DNA of 49,917 nucleotides from Burkholderiales bacterium (GTDB lineage Bacteria > Pseudomonadota > Gammaproteobacteria > Burkholderiales > Burkholderiaceae_C), in the NCBI GenBank assembly GCA_947508055.1, contig CANNRR010000007.1:1-49917 (forward strand), read 5' to 3'. Each line of letters starts with the position of its first letter. Position 1 is the stretch's first letter. The notes below the pieces were generated by a model. It did not search any database. It saw only the letters and a list, made by a program, of their open reading frames with translations, and was not told where the DNA came from. Shown here piece by piece: positions 36,724 through 45,844 of the stretch. Position numbers and translations under genes: made by a program.

Positions 36724-39015
36724 ATGAAACGATTGAACAGAACAGCCGTATCGCTGGTGGTTGGCTGCATGGGCTTTGCCGCCTCGGCCGTGTGGGCTGC
36801 TGATAGTCTGCAGGATGTGTTGAAAGAGCGTGGGCTCAGCCAGCAGGATTTGTTGGCCGCGGCCAAGACTTATGTGCCCACCGGAAAACGTGACGAGTAT
36901 GTTGCTTTCAGTTCGGGGGGGCAGTCCGGTCAAGTCATCGTTTACGCCATCCCGTCCATGCGTATCCTGAAATATATCGGTGTGTTCACCCCTGAGCCAT
37001 GGCAAGGGTACGGCTTTGATGAAAGCTCCAAAAAGGTTCTGGCCGGTGGCAAGATTGACGGAAAAGACATCACATGGGGTGACACCCACCACCCGGCCAT
37101 TTCCGAGACAAATGGTGAATACGACGGCCAGTTCCTGTTCATCAATGACAAGGCCAATCCCCGCCTGGCGGTGATTGACTTGCGTGACTTTGAAACCAAG
37201 CAAATTGTAGTCAATCCGATATTCAAATCCGAGCATGGGGGCGCCTTCGTCACCACCAATTCTGAATATGTGATTGAAGCGGCCCAGTATGCGGCACCAC
37301 TGGAGAACAAGAAGTTCTACCCGCTCGAAGAGTTCAACGAAAAATACCGTGGTGGTATCACCTACTGGAAGTTTGACCGCAAGGAAGGTCGCATCGACAC
37401 GGCCAAGTCCTTCTCCCTTGAACTGCCTCCTTACTCGCAAGACTTATCCGATGCTGGCAAGCTGGCTTCTGAGGGCTGGTCTTTCACAAATTCCTTCTGC
37501 TCCGAGCGCTACGTTGGCGGTATCGAAAAAGGCCGCCCCCCGTATGAGGCCGGCTGTTCTGCCAAGGACACTGACTACATGCACGTGATCAACTGGAAGA
37601 AGGCTGCAGAGCTGGTTGCCGCGGGCAAAGCCAAGAAGATCAATGGCCATGACGTGTTGATGATGGAAACCGCCATCAAAGAAGGTATCCTGTTCCTGAT
37701 TCCCGAGCCAAAGTCACCCCACGGTGTGGACGTCACTCCAGACGGAAAGAACATCATCGTCGCTGGCAAACTGGATACCCATGTGTCGGTTTACAGCTTT
37801 GAGAAAATCCAGGCTGCGATCAAGGCTGGCAAGTTTGAATCCAAAGACCCGTACGGCATTCCAGTGATTGCCATGAAGGACGCCATCGCTACCCAAGTGT
37901 CCCTTGGTCTTGGCCCACTACATACTCAGTATGACAGTAAGCCGTGCATCGCTTACACGTCGCTGTACGTGGACTCACAAGTTGCCAAGTGGAACTACTG
38001 TGAAGGCAAGGTGCTGGACAAGCTTAGCGTGCACTACAACATTGGTCACCTTATGACCATGGAAGGTGATTCGACCAAGCCTGCAGGTAAGTACCTGGTG
38101 GCGTTGAACAAGCTCGCCATCGATCGTTTTGTACCCGTTGGCCCTTTGCATCCACAAAATCACCAGCTAATCGATATCAGTGGCGACAAGATGCAGTTGC
38201 TGTACGACATGCCATTGCCGTTAGGTGAGCCGCATTACGTGGTGGCCATTGATGCCAAGAAGCTCAAGCCAGCAGTGCGCTACAAGGTCGGAACCGACAG
38301 TCGTACTGATCAGCCCCACCCCGGTGCTACCAAGGCTGGCGAAGAGCGCACCGTGAAGAAGGGCAACAAGGTCGAAGTGTTCGGAACACTGATCCGCTCG
38401 CACATCACGCCAGAGACCATTGAAGTCGAAGTGGGTGATGATGTCACCATCAACCTGACTAACCTGGAGCGCGCTCAGGACGAAACCCACGGTTTCACCG
38501 TTAGCACCTTCAATGTCCACGCATCGGTTGAGCCTGGTAAGACAGTTGCCGTGAAGTTCAAGGCCGACAAGGAAGGCGTCTATCCTTACTATTGCACCGA
38601 ATTCTGCTCAGCGTTGCACCTCGAAATGCAAGGTTACTTATTGGTGAAGCCTAAGGGATGGAAACCCACCAAGACAGGCGGTTTGGCTGCGCAAAACTAC
38701 ACCGAGGCGGACTACAAGGCGACATTGAAGAAAGTGGCTGATACGCAGGCGATTATTGACTCTGTAGTGGCCTACATCACCAGCGTGAACTACAAGGACT
38801 TCCCGGAAGTCGTTGCGATGGTTGACGACGCCTTTGACCAATTGGGCAAAACCAAGGACATCAAGGTTAAGCACGAAGCAGCTTTCGCCAAAAAAGATTG
38901 GGAAAACGCTAATTTGTGGGCCGAGCAGGTATGGCAGTACCAGGTCAAGACTGCTGACCTTGGATTGCGGGCCAAGACGTTCCTTGAACAAAATGGCGCC
39001 AAAAAGGTCAAGTAA
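36724..39015 (+). CDS. nosZ: Nitrous oxide reductase, clade II type
   Basis: NosZ reduces N2O to N2 in the periplasm. The 763 residues start with a plain Sec signal peptide (no twin arginine), the mark of clade II enzymes. In the beta-propeller, likely CuZ histidines are H122/H123 (DTHHP), H171 (SEHGG), H333 (SPHGVD), H400 (GPLHT), H437 or H442 (HYNIGH) and H504 (GEPHY). The cupredoxin domain holds CuA: H589, C624, C628, H632 and M635. At the carbonyl-ligand position between the cysteines there is Glu626 where clade I enzymes have Trp. About 120 residues follow CuA, helical and without a CXXCH, so there is no fused cytochrome as in Wolinella. GGAGAG lies upstream of the ATG. Confidence 0.97.
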   Translation: MKRLNRTAVSLVVGCMGFAASAVWAADSLQDVLKERGLSQQDLLAAAKTYVPTGKRDEYVAFSSGGQSGQVIVYAIPSMRILKYIGVFTPEPWQGYGFDESSKKVLAGGKIDGKDITWGDTHHPAISETNGEYDGQFLFINDKANPRLAVIDLRDFETKQIVVNPIFKSEHGGAFVTTNSEYVIEAAQYAAPLENKKFYPLEEFNEKYRGGITYWKFDRKEGRIDTAKSFSLELPPYSQDLSDAGKLASEGWSFTNSFCSERYVGGIEKGRPPYEAGCSAKDTDYMHVINWKKAAELVAAGKAKKINGHDVLMMETAIKEGILFLIPEPKSPHGVDVTPDGKNIIVAGKLDTHVSVYSFEKIQAAIKAGKFESKDPYGIPVIAMKDAIATQVSLGLGPLHTQYDSKPCIAYTSLYVDSQVAKWNYCEGKVLDKLSVHYNIGHLMTMEGDSTKPAGKYLVALNKLAIDRFVPVGPLHPQNHQLIDISGDKMQLLYDMPLPLGEPHYVVAIDAKKLKPAVRYKVGTDSRTDQPHPGATKAGEERTVKKGNKVEVFGTLIRSHITPETIEVEVGDDVTINLTNLERAQDETHGFTVSTFNVHASVEPGKTVAVKFKADKEGVYPYYCTEFCSALHLEMQGYLLVKPKGWKPTKTGGLAAQNYTEADYKATLKKVADTQAIIDSVVAYITSVNYKDFPEVVAMVDDAFDQLGKTKDIKVKHEAAFAKKDWENANLWAEQVWQYQVKTADLGLRAKTFLEQNGAKKVK

Positions 39016-39043
39016 GCGTTACTACGTTAAGTGAGTTGTATAT

Positions 39044-39070
39044 CGGGGGGGCGACGTAATCGCCCCCCCG
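39044..39070 (+). promoter_or_regulatory. Very stable hairpin between nosZ and the cytochrome gene
   Basis: CGGGGGGGCG and CGCCCCCCCG form a perfect 10-bp stem, seven pairs of them consecutive G:C, with an ACGTAAT loop. AAGTTCTTT follows rather than a U-run. It is more likely a 3' stabiliser or processing barrier for nosZ mRNA than a full terminator. Confidence 0.65.
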
Positions 39071-39093
39071 AAGTTCTTTGAAAAGGTAAAACC

Positions 39094-39420
39094 ATGACGA
39101 CAAGATTGTTTCTTTCCGCAGTAGTTGCAACTTTGGTGTCCGGCGCCGCATTGGCTGATGGTGCATCGCTATACGCCGAAAAAACGTGCATCGCTTGCCA
39201 CGGTAAGGAGGGGAAAAAGCCTCTCACGCCGACTTACCCCAAACTAGCAGGACAAAACGCTGCCTACATGGAACAGCAAATGCTCGACATCAGGAGTGGT
39301 GCGCGTGCCAACGGCAGCAGTGCTGCCATGAAAGGTGTCATGGTCAACCCCGAGGGGGACCAACTGGTGTCTGATGCCGATATCAAGGCAATCGCCCAAT
39401 ACCTCTCTAAACTGAAGTAA
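39094..39420 (+). CDS. Monoheme c-type cytochrome (c553-like)
   Basis: A 108-residue exported protein: signal peptide to about residue 21, heme motif CIACH (C32-H36), the YPKLAGQNAAYMEQQM segment typical of class I cytochromes, and a likely Met ligand in the AAMKGVM region. Placed directly after nosZ, it probably carries electrons to CuA. AAGG lies before the ATG. Confidence 0.92.
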   Translation: MTTRLFLSAVVATLVSGAALADGASLYAEKTCIACHGKEGKKPLTPTYPKLAGQNAAYMEQQMLDIRSGARANGSSAAMKGVMVNPEGDQLVSDADIKAIAQYLSKLK

Positions 39421-39454
39421 GTTCCCCCACATCCAATAATCTGGAGTCACTGAT

Positions 39455-40198
39455 ATGAAAAAAATTCTTCTACTGGCACTTTCGTTGGCGTTAGCCCCAG
39501 CCTTCTGTGCTGCTGGTGGCCCACCGCCGGCCACGCAGGCGGGTATCGAGGCCAAAGACTACAAGTGGAATGCGCAGGAGGGTGAAAAAATTGAAGCCCT
39601 CAAGCTCAAGGGAACCGCCAAAGATGGGAAAGAGGGCTATGAAGTGTGCGGAGCGTGCCACTTGCCCTCAGGAGCGGGTCGGTCTGACGGCACATTCCCA
39701 CAACTTGCTGGCCAGCACACGACGGTTTTGATCAAGCAGATGGCTGACATCAGGGCAGGCTTGCGTGACAACCCAACCATGTACCCGTTCGCCAAGGAAC
39801 TGACTGACGCTCAAGAACTGGCTAACGTTTCCGCCTACATCGAAAGTTTATGCATTCCAGCGGTTCATGGCATGTATGAAGGCCCTGATGCCGCCAAGCA
39901 GATTGCGGATGGTAAGGCGATGTACGAGAAGGAGTGCATCGAATGCCACAAGGCCAATGGCGAGGGCGTTAAGGACAAGTTTTACCCCGTGCTCGCTGGT
40001 CAGCATTACAAGTACCTGCTGCGTCAGATGACCGAGATTCGCGACGGGAAACGCCGCAATGCGAATCCAGACATGGTGACCATCATCAAGAAATATGACA
40101 ACGCGCAATTGATCGCCATTTCTGCTTACCAGTCAAGCCTGGTCATGCCAGGTTCGATGTGCAAGGCGAGCGTTGCCAAGCCAGTCAAGAAAAAATAA
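39455..40198 (+). CDS. Diheme c-type cytochrome
   Basis: The 247 residues have a signal peptide (to about residue 20) and two class I cytochrome domains in tandem, with heme motifs CGACH (C65-H69) and CIECH (C161-H165). Both are followed by an LAGQH segment. An Ala/Lys-rich tail ends the protein. Cytochrome c4-like proteins of this type link quinol oxidation to periplasmic reductases. Together with the monoheme protein it likely bridges NosGH or a bc1 complex and NosZ. GGAG precedes the ATG. Confidence 0.92.
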   Translation: MKKILLLALSLALAPAFCAAGGPPPATQAGIEAKDYKWNAQEGEKIEALKLKGTAKDGKEGYEVCGACHLPSGAGRSDGTFPQLAGQHTTVLIKQMADIRAGLRDNPTMYPFAKELTDAQELANVSAYIESLCIPAVHGMYEGPDAAKQIADGKAMYEKECIECHKANGEGVKDKFYPVLAGQHYKYLLRQMTEIRDGKRRNANPDMVTIIKKYDNAQLIAISAYQSSLVMPGSMCKASVAKPVKKK

Positions 40199-40207
40199 AC
40201 CACAGAC

Positions 40208-41200
40208 ATGCAAGACCAGACCAAACAGAATCGCCTGATCACCATCCTCACCCTAGTAGCCTTGGTGGCCATGATCAGCGCCTTTTTTGCGCCAATCTGG
40301 TGGGTTTCACTCACCGCGCCCAACTATCCAAAAGACGCCTTTCCAGACGGAATTCGCATTCATTTTCACTTTGACGTGGTGAAAAATGGATGCAGCGCAG
40401 TGGGTGCCAATACGCGCATGGGATCAGAAACACTGCAGGCCGACTTGGGGCATGATACAGAGCGCTACAACCCGATTCTGGACGCCAAAAAGGACGTCAA
40501 TAGAGGCGCGGCGGGTCTGGATTGCGTTCACGAGATGAATACCATCAACCACTACGTTGGCATGTTCCCCATTGCCACCGGCGCACCGGTCGAGAAACCG
40601 CTGGCCAAGTTTTTCTTTGGCTTCTTCGCAGTAATGCTGTTGGGCTTTATTACCCCGGAGGGAAAGCGTCGCCAACTTGTTTTGGGCAGTGGTTTCACCG
40701 CAGTTGCTGTCTGGATGCTGGTGCACCAATTTGCATTGGGCCACTTGGCCGAACACGTTAAGAACTATACGGCCGAGGCTGCTACGTTTTTTAATGAGCC
40801 GGCGCGCATCAAAGTGTGGGGCGACAACGTCACGCTCTACAGCCAGATTGCGATGGGTGGCCTCATCGCAGCTATGGTGGTCGTATTATTTGGGGTTGCG
40901 AAGTTTCGGCGATTTGTGTTGTTGTTAGTACTCGTTCCAAGCTTGCTGCCTCTGTATTTTGTGATCGAGTATGCCGGCTGGCTATGGTTCTTTGGCCACA
41001 ATATGCATGCGTGGGGTGCTTTCACGGTCAAGCCGTTCATGCCGACGCTGTTTGGTGAGGGTAAGGTGGCTCAATTTTCTACCTATTCCTATCCATACTG
41101 GGGTTATGGCCTGTTGATGGTGGTTTTCGTTTGTTTGACGCTGGCCATGCTGTTGCGTCGGCGCCAGTTCCGTGAAGCTGATCAGGGACTTGGGGCATAG
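40208..41200 (+). CDS. nosB: NosB-type membrane protein
   Basis: A 330-residue inner-membrane protein with five or six spans (about 12-33, 134-150, 160-180, 215-235, 240-262 and 295-315). It has a large periplasmic loop after the first span (DGIRIHFHFDVVKNGCSAVG...GLDCVHEMNTINHYVGM) containing histidines and two cysteines. Position directly between nosZ and nosD, length and topology fit NosB, a protein special to clade II clusters whose function is unknown. Assigned by context and general appearance. Confidence 0.8.
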   Translation: MQDQTKQNRLITILTLVALVAMISAFFAPIWWVSLTAPNYPKDAFPDGIRIHFHFDVVKNGCSAVGANTRMGSETLQADLGHDTERYNPILDAKKDVNRGAAGLDCVHEMNTINHYVGMFPIATGAPVEKPLAKFFFGFFAVMLLGFITPEGKRRQLVLGSGFTAVAVWMLVHQFALGHLAEHVKNYTAEAATFFNEPARIKVWGDNVTLYSQIAMGGLIAAMVVVLFGVAKFRRFVLLLVLVPSLLPLYFVIEYAGWLWFFGHNMHAWGAFTVKPFMPTLFGEGKVAQFSTYSYPYWGYGLLMVVFVCLTLAMLLRRRQFREADQGLGA

Positions 41201-41201
41201 C

Positions 41202-42578
41202 ATGGGGGTCAAGCGTTGGTTGATTGTGCCCACCTTGTTGTTGGGTATGACCAGTTTGTTGGTGGCGCGTACCACCGACACGGACGACGACACCAATCGA
41301 CCCCCCGCTCTGGGCGCGACTGCTGATCTCTCCACCGCGCCCCGTGTAGGAGTGGATCGCCCCAAGCCAACATTTCCGTTGTACGAACGTGACAAGCGGG
41401 TGCATGGATTAAAACCCTTTCAGGCCTTGGTGGATGCGGCCAAACCGGGTGACGTTTTGCGTCCTCCTGCGGGGGCGTATGCGGGGCCGGTGGTACTGAC
41501 CAAGCCGTTAACGATTGAAGGTGGAGGTTCGGTCACCATTGATTCGGGAGACCGCGGAACCGTCTTTTCGCTTCAGGCGGATGGCGTTGTGCTGCGCGGC
41601 TTGCATTTGACGGGTTCCGGTGACTCCCATGACACAGACGACTCCTGCCTGGACGTGCGTGGACATCGAAACGTATTGGAAAACCTGGTCATTGATAACT
41701 GCCTCTTCGGGATCGACCTGAAACAGTCGAATGACAACGTCCTTCGCAAAAACACGGTACGTTCCAAACCGGTTGATTTGGGTGTGCGTGGTGACGGGTT
41801 GCGCCTGTGGTACAGCCACCGCAATCTGATTGAAGCCAATGAAATATCCGATTCCCGCGACATGGTGGCGTGGTACTCCAACGACAACATTTACCGACGA
41901 AACGTCGGCACGCGCAGCCGCTACTCTATTCATTTCATGTTCGCCCGAGACAACATTGTTGAGTACAACCGCTTTTATGACAATGCCGTGGGCGTGTACT
42001 TCATGTACACAGAAGGCGGCGTGTTGCGTCACAACCTGATCTCGCACGCGACCGGCGCGACTGGCATGGCGATTGGCTTCAAGGAAGCCAGCAACACCTT
42101 GATAGAGGGCAACGAAGTCATTTACTGTGCGGTTGGCATAGGGTCCGATCTGTCGCCGTTCCAGCCCGATAGCGAGATATGGGTGAAGAACAACCGGTTC
42201 GCATTTAACGGCATTGCCGTGCAATTCACGAGTGAACTCGGGGGCAACGTTTTAACGGACAACATATTTGAAGGAAACCTGACCAATGTAGTGCAGGCCG
42301 GGCGCGGAAAGGCCGGCCTCAACGAATGGAGCGGCAACTACTGGGACGATTACAAGGGCTTCGACCGTGATGGCAACGGCACCGGAGACACGCCATACGA
42401 ACTATATGCATACACTGACCAAATCTGGATCGAACTTCCCATCGCCCGGTTTTTCAAGACCGCCCCGGCAATGGAGTTGCTTGATTTTCTCGAACGTCTG
42501 GCGCCATTCTCCTCACCTGAATTGACGCTGAAAGATTCAATTCCGAAATTCGTCAAGCCAAACTGGGTTCTTGGATGA
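41202..42578 (+). CDS. nosD: NosD, periplasmic copper-site maturation protein
   Basis: A 458-residue exported parallel beta-helix protein with CASH-type repeats (N-V-L-x-x-N and NTLIEGNEVIYC coils) across residues 90-380. With the NosFY transporter it matures the CuZ centre. I use the ATG at 41202, one base after the nosB stop and followed by a signal peptide (MGVKRWLIVPTLLLGM). An ATG at 41172 would overlap nosB. Its 3' end overlaps nosG by ATGA. Confidence 0.93.
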   Translation: MGVKRWLIVPTLLLGMTSLLVARTTDTDDDTNRPPALGATADLSTAPRVGVDRPKPTFPLYERDKRVHGLKPFQALVDAAKPGDVLRPPAGAYAGPVVLTKPLTIEGGGSVTIDSGDRGTVFSLQADGVVLRGLHLTGSGDSHDTDDSCLDVRGHRNVLENLVIDNCLFGIDLKQSNDNVLRKNTVRSKPVDLGVRGDGLRLWYSHRNLIEANEISDSRDMVAWYSNDNIYRRNVGTRSRYSIHFMFARDNIVEYNRFYDNAVGVYFMYTEGGVLRHNLISHATGATGMAIGFKEASNTLIEGNEVIYCAVGIGSDLSPFQPDSEIWVKNNRFAFNGIAVQFTSELGGNVLTDNIFEGNLTNVVQAGRGKAGLNEWSGNYWDDYKGFDRDGNGTGDTPYELYAYTDQIWIELPIARFFKTAPAMELLDFLERLAPFSSPELTLKDSIPKFVKPNWVLG

Positions 42579-43429
42579 CCGATAGCGAAACCCCAAAATC
42601 AGACAGGCCCCCAAAAGTCGGGAAGTCGAAAATGACCAGACAAGACCGGCGCCGCTGGATGCGCACAGTTCTGCTGGCTGGTGGCATTTTTGGTGCTGCG
42701 TTGTCGGGCTATATGCCACTGGCATATGGACAACGAAAGCGATTGCGCCCGCCCGGCGCGCTGGACGAGAAGGACCTATTGGGGTCCTGCATCAAATGCG
42801 GGCAATGTGTGCAGGTGTGCCCCGTACAAGCGATCAAATTAGCAGACCTGGTCGATGGGTTTGGCGTGGGCGTGCCCTACATCGATGCACGTCAACAGGC
42901 CTGCGACTTTTCGTGCGATGCAGTGCAATGCATTTTGGCCTGCCCGACCGGTTCCCTCGCCTACATCAAACCGACATTTCTGCCGGTCCGCGCAGGCGCT
43001 CTGCTGGCGGCCAAACCGGTTCTACTTGCCAAAGAGAAGGATCTGGAGCCCACCCTCAATTTGAAGGAACGCATGGGTATTGCGCGGCTGGTTCGGCCGG
43101 AGTCGTGTCTGGCGGTGCAGGGCAAAGGTTTCAAAGGTCAAACCAGAGGGCCGTCATTCAAGGGACGCATGCGGTACATGACGGTGGACCGTTGGACACC
43201 CATTGCGGTAGCGGACCATCCTTACGACGTTCCCCAGTGCAATTTGTGCGTGTCCGAGTGTCCGGTGAAAGGGGCTATCTCGATTGAAACCTTCGTCGGC
43301 AGCGATGGACACAGGCGCAATCAACCCATAGTCCACGAGCCCTGTGTGGGTTGCGGAGTGTGCGAGATGGTGTGCCCGACCGAGCAGGCTTGCATTGTGA
43401 TTGAAGCGCGCGAGGAGTGGAAAGTATGA
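42575..43429 (+). CDS. nosG: NosG, periplasmic Fe-S protein (NapG-like)
   Basis: A 284-residue protein with a Tat-type N-terminus (DRRRWMRTVLLAGG) and four [4Fe-4S] sites: CIKCGQCVQVCP (72-83), CDFSCDAVQCILACP (110-124), CNLCVSECP (222-230) and CVGCGVCEMVCP (257-268). NapG homologues pair with membrane NapH to oxidise menaquinol. In clade II clusters NosGH is the proposed electron entry to NosZ. It overlaps nosD and nosH by four bases each. Confidence 0.93.
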   Translation: MTDSETPKSDRPPKVGKSKMTRQDRRRWMRTVLLAGGIFGAALSGYMPLAYGQRKRLRPPGALDEKDLLGSCIKCGQCVQVCPVQAIKLADLVDGFGVGVPYIDARQQACDFSCDAVQCILACPTGSLAYIKPTFLPVRAGALLAAKPVLLAKEKDLEPTLNLKERMGIARLVRPESCLAVQGKGFKGQTRGPSFKGRMRYMTVDRWTPIAVADHPYDVPQCNLCVSECPVKGAISIETFVGSDGHRRNQPIVHEPCVGCGVCEMVCPTEQACIVIEAREEWKV

Positions 43430-44406
43430 GCGATTTGCACCACCAGCGTTTTTTCGAGCAAATCGGGATATTGTTCGGTCGTGAACCCAAGAAACCGTTG
43501 GAATTCACCGAGCGCGCGGAACAAGTGCATGAGTTAAAGCGCATGGCCAACAAGACTGACGTGCGTGCCGCCATCATGCTGGCGCACAAAACGCCACATG
43601 GCAACAACTGGCGTAATCGCCGCTGGACATTCTTGGTAGCAATCAACCTTTTTTTCGTTGTCTCCTTTGGTTTTGATATCCAGATACTGGAGGGCTCGCT
43701 GACAGCATCTCGATTGATTGGTTTTCACCTGATTGACCTGAACTCGGCGTTGCAGGTGATGCTGGCGCACAAGCACATTATTGTTAACTTGCTAATCGGT
43801 ACCATGACCGTTTTGGTGATCTGGATACTGTTGGGTGGGCGAACGTTTTGTTCGTGGGTTTGTCCCTACCACCTGATTGCCGAGTGGGCGGAGAAACTGC
43901 ACCTTTTTCTGGCGCGCAAAAAGTTTGTGACCGACCAAAATATGAACCGCAGGTTGCGCACTGCCTTCTGGCTCATCTTTGCGCTGGCAACTTTCGGCTC
44001 TGGCTATACCGTTTTTGAGGCAATTTCGCCCACCGGCATTCTGTCGCGCGCGCTGATTTATGGGCCGGGTGTCGCACTGCTTTGGGTGGCCGCCCTGTTG
44101 CTTTTCGAGATAGTGATTTCACGCCGGGCGTGGTGCCGCTATGCCTGCCCCATCGGTTTGACGTATGGTGTGGTTGGCATCTTGTCGCCGGTCCGTATCA
44201 AATACAAGCTCGACGGATGCTTTCATGAAGGAGACTGTCGTAAAGTCTGTCTGGTGCCGCATGTGCTGGAGACCGTTGTGAAAGGTCGTGCAGTGGATAC
44301 CGAGGTGACCTTGGGCCCAGATTGCACCCGTTGCGGTATGTGCGTGGATACTTGCCCCACAGGCTCATTGACTTTTGACATCAAGGGTCTGTCCAAACTG
44401 TTATGA
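43426..44406 (+). CDS. nosH: NosH, membrane quinol dehydrogenase (NapH-like)
   Basis: The 326 residues have four spans, and two CxxxCP motifs of the NapH/NosR type follow membrane segments (FCSWVCPYHL and WCRYACPIGL). A C-terminal [4Fe-4S] site (CTRCGMCVDTCP) is joined by CFHEGDCRKVC. NapH oxidises menaquinol and passes electrons to NapG; the same is expected here. GGAG precedes the ATG at 43426, which overlaps the nosG stop. An upstream GTG at 43417 is less likely. Confidence 0.92.
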   Translation: MSDLHHQRFFEQIGILFGREPKKPLEFTERAEQVHELKRMANKTDVRAAIMLAHKTPHGNNWRNRRWTFLVAINLFFVVSFGFDIQILEGSLTASRLIGFHLIDLNSALQVMLAHKHIIVNLLIGTMTVLVIWILLGGRTFCSWVCPYHLIAEWAEKLHLFLARKKFVTDQNMNRRLRTAFWLIFALATFGSGYTVFEAISPTGILSRALIYGPGVALLWVAALLLFEIVISRRAWCRYACPIGLTYGVVGILSPVRIKYKLDGCFHEGDCRKVCLVPHVLETVVKGRAVDTEVTLGPDCTRCGMCVDTCPTGSLTFDIKGLSKLL

Positions 44407-44446
44407 GGCATACGCCGCCGCTGTTCCACCTGAGATTATTGCCATT

Positions 44447-45307
44447 GTGATTCGTTTTCAAAACCTAACCAAAACCTTCAGGCGCGCCCGGATTCTCGAC
44501 AACGTCAACCTGCAGGTGGGCCTGGGCGAGCGTGTCGCGCTGATCGGCTCCAACGGCGCTGGCAAAACAACCCTGATTCGTTGTTTGTTGGGCGAGTATG
44601 TTCATGAGGGGCTGGTTCAGATTGATGGCCGCAACCCACGCCAGCAACGCACCGAGGTTTTGGGCATGATAGGTTTTGTGCCGCAGTTGCCCCCGCCTCT
44701 CAAAATGCCGGTGGGTCAGTTGATTGAATTCTCAGCTGCACTGTGCGGCACTGCGCCGCAACGCATACACGAAATTGCAGACCGTTTGGGGCTGGATTTG
44801 AGCGGCATCCTGGCACGCCCCTTTGTCAAACTTTCGGGCGGTATGAAGCAAAAACTGTTGATTGCCATTGCACTGGGGCGTGACGCCAAAGTGCTGGTCA
44901 TGGATGAGCCAGCGGCCAACCTTGACCCCCAAGCTCGCAAGATCTTCTTTGAATTGCTGGCCGAGCGCGCGAGCAGTGCGACCATGCTCATTTCCAGTCA
45001 CCGAATCAATGAAGTCTCTTCACTGGTCAGTCGCGTGGTGGAGCTTGATATGGGAAACGTTGTGCTGGACGAGTCAGTGTCTGACGATGTTGCGCTAACT
45101 GGCATGCTGCGTGCGAGGGTCACTAGCAAGCGCCAGGAACCGGCATTGAACAAAGCGCTGGGTCTGTGGGACTTTCAAGCACTTGATGCAGACCTCACCG
45201 AGTGGGAGGGTCTGGTTGCAGGGCCGGACCGGTTGCGCTTTTTGGGGATGGTGTCGCGCTACGTGTCGGTCGTTAACCACGTTTCCATGACTGAAATCGA
45301 GTTATGA
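44447..45307 (+). CDS. nosF: NosF, ABC transporter ATPase
   Basis: The 286 residues carry Walker A GSNGAGKTT (about 37-45), the Q-loop in GFVPQLP, signature LSGGMKQK, Walker B VLVMDEPAANLDP and the switch histidine in ISSHR. NosF powers NosY for delivery of a sulfur species or other component for CuZ. I use the GTG at 44447 (VIRFQNLTKTF), since the frame upstream overlaps nosH and has no family match. The ribosome site is weak. The stop overlaps nosL by ATGA. Confidence 0.94.
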   Translation: MIRFQNLTKTFRRARILDNVNLQVGLGERVALIGSNGAGKTTLIRCLLGEYVHEGLVQIDGRNPRQQRTEVLGMIGFVPQLPPPLKMPVGQLIEFSAALCGTAPQRIHEIADRLGLDLSGILARPFVKLSGGMKQKLLIAIALGRDAKVLVMDEPAANLDPQARKIFFELLAERASSATMLISSHRINEVSSLVSRVVELDMGNVVLDESVSDDVALTGMLRARVTSKRQEPALNKALGLWDFQALDADLTEWEGLVAGPDRLRFLGMVSRYVSVVNHVSMTEIEL

Positions 45308-45828
45308 GACGACGCCACATACTGGTCTACGGATTTGCGTTGACACCCATGGCGTCTGTCCTGCTCACTGCGTGCGGCGAGGACAAGGACATGCCCAATG
45401 CCATGGCGGTGTTCAAGTGGGACCGCGATGTCTGTACCCGTTGCCGAATGGCAATTTCTGACCGCCGCTTTGCCTGCCAGATCCGCGGCGGCCCTAAAGA
45501 CACTGTCTTCAAATTTGACGACATTGGTTGCGCTGCCACATGGCTGGCTGAAAAAGGCAAAGAGTACCCGTGGATGGCGGATGCCACAACCCGCATCTGG
45601 GTAGCGGAGTTTGCCAGCGCGGGCAAGAACTGGCTGGAAGCAACCACCGCGCACTATGTCGGCGGCAAGACGTCGCCCATGGGTTACAACTACGCAGCCT
45701 ACGCGCAGCGACAGAGCGACAGTATTTCTTTTGACGCCATGGGACAGAAAACCTCTGCGACCTGGCCAGCCAATTGCCATCCGGGCAGCGTCAAGACGGC
45801 ATCTGCCGCCTCTGTACTTTCGAAATGA
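45304..45828 (+). CDS. nosL: NosL copper-chaperone lipoprotein
   Basis: The 174 residues begin with a lipoprotein signal ending LLTAC (Cys24). The NosL domain has the Cu(I)-binding CTRCRMAISD motif and the later FKFDDIGCAATWL and YVGGKTSPMGYN segments. NosL hands copper to apo-NosZ in the periplasm. It sits between nosF and nosY; nosFL-Y is one of the known orders. Confidence 0.94.
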   Translation: MRRRHILVYGFALTPMASVLLTACGEDKDMPNAMAVFKWDRDVCTRCRMAISDRRFACQIRGGPKDTVFKFDDIGCAATWLAEKGKEYPWMADATTRIWVAEFASAGKNWLEATTAHYVGGKTSPMGYNYAAYAQRQSDSISFDAMGQKTSATWPANCHPGSVKTASAASVLSK

Positions 45829-45844
45829 ACGAAGATCTGACACG

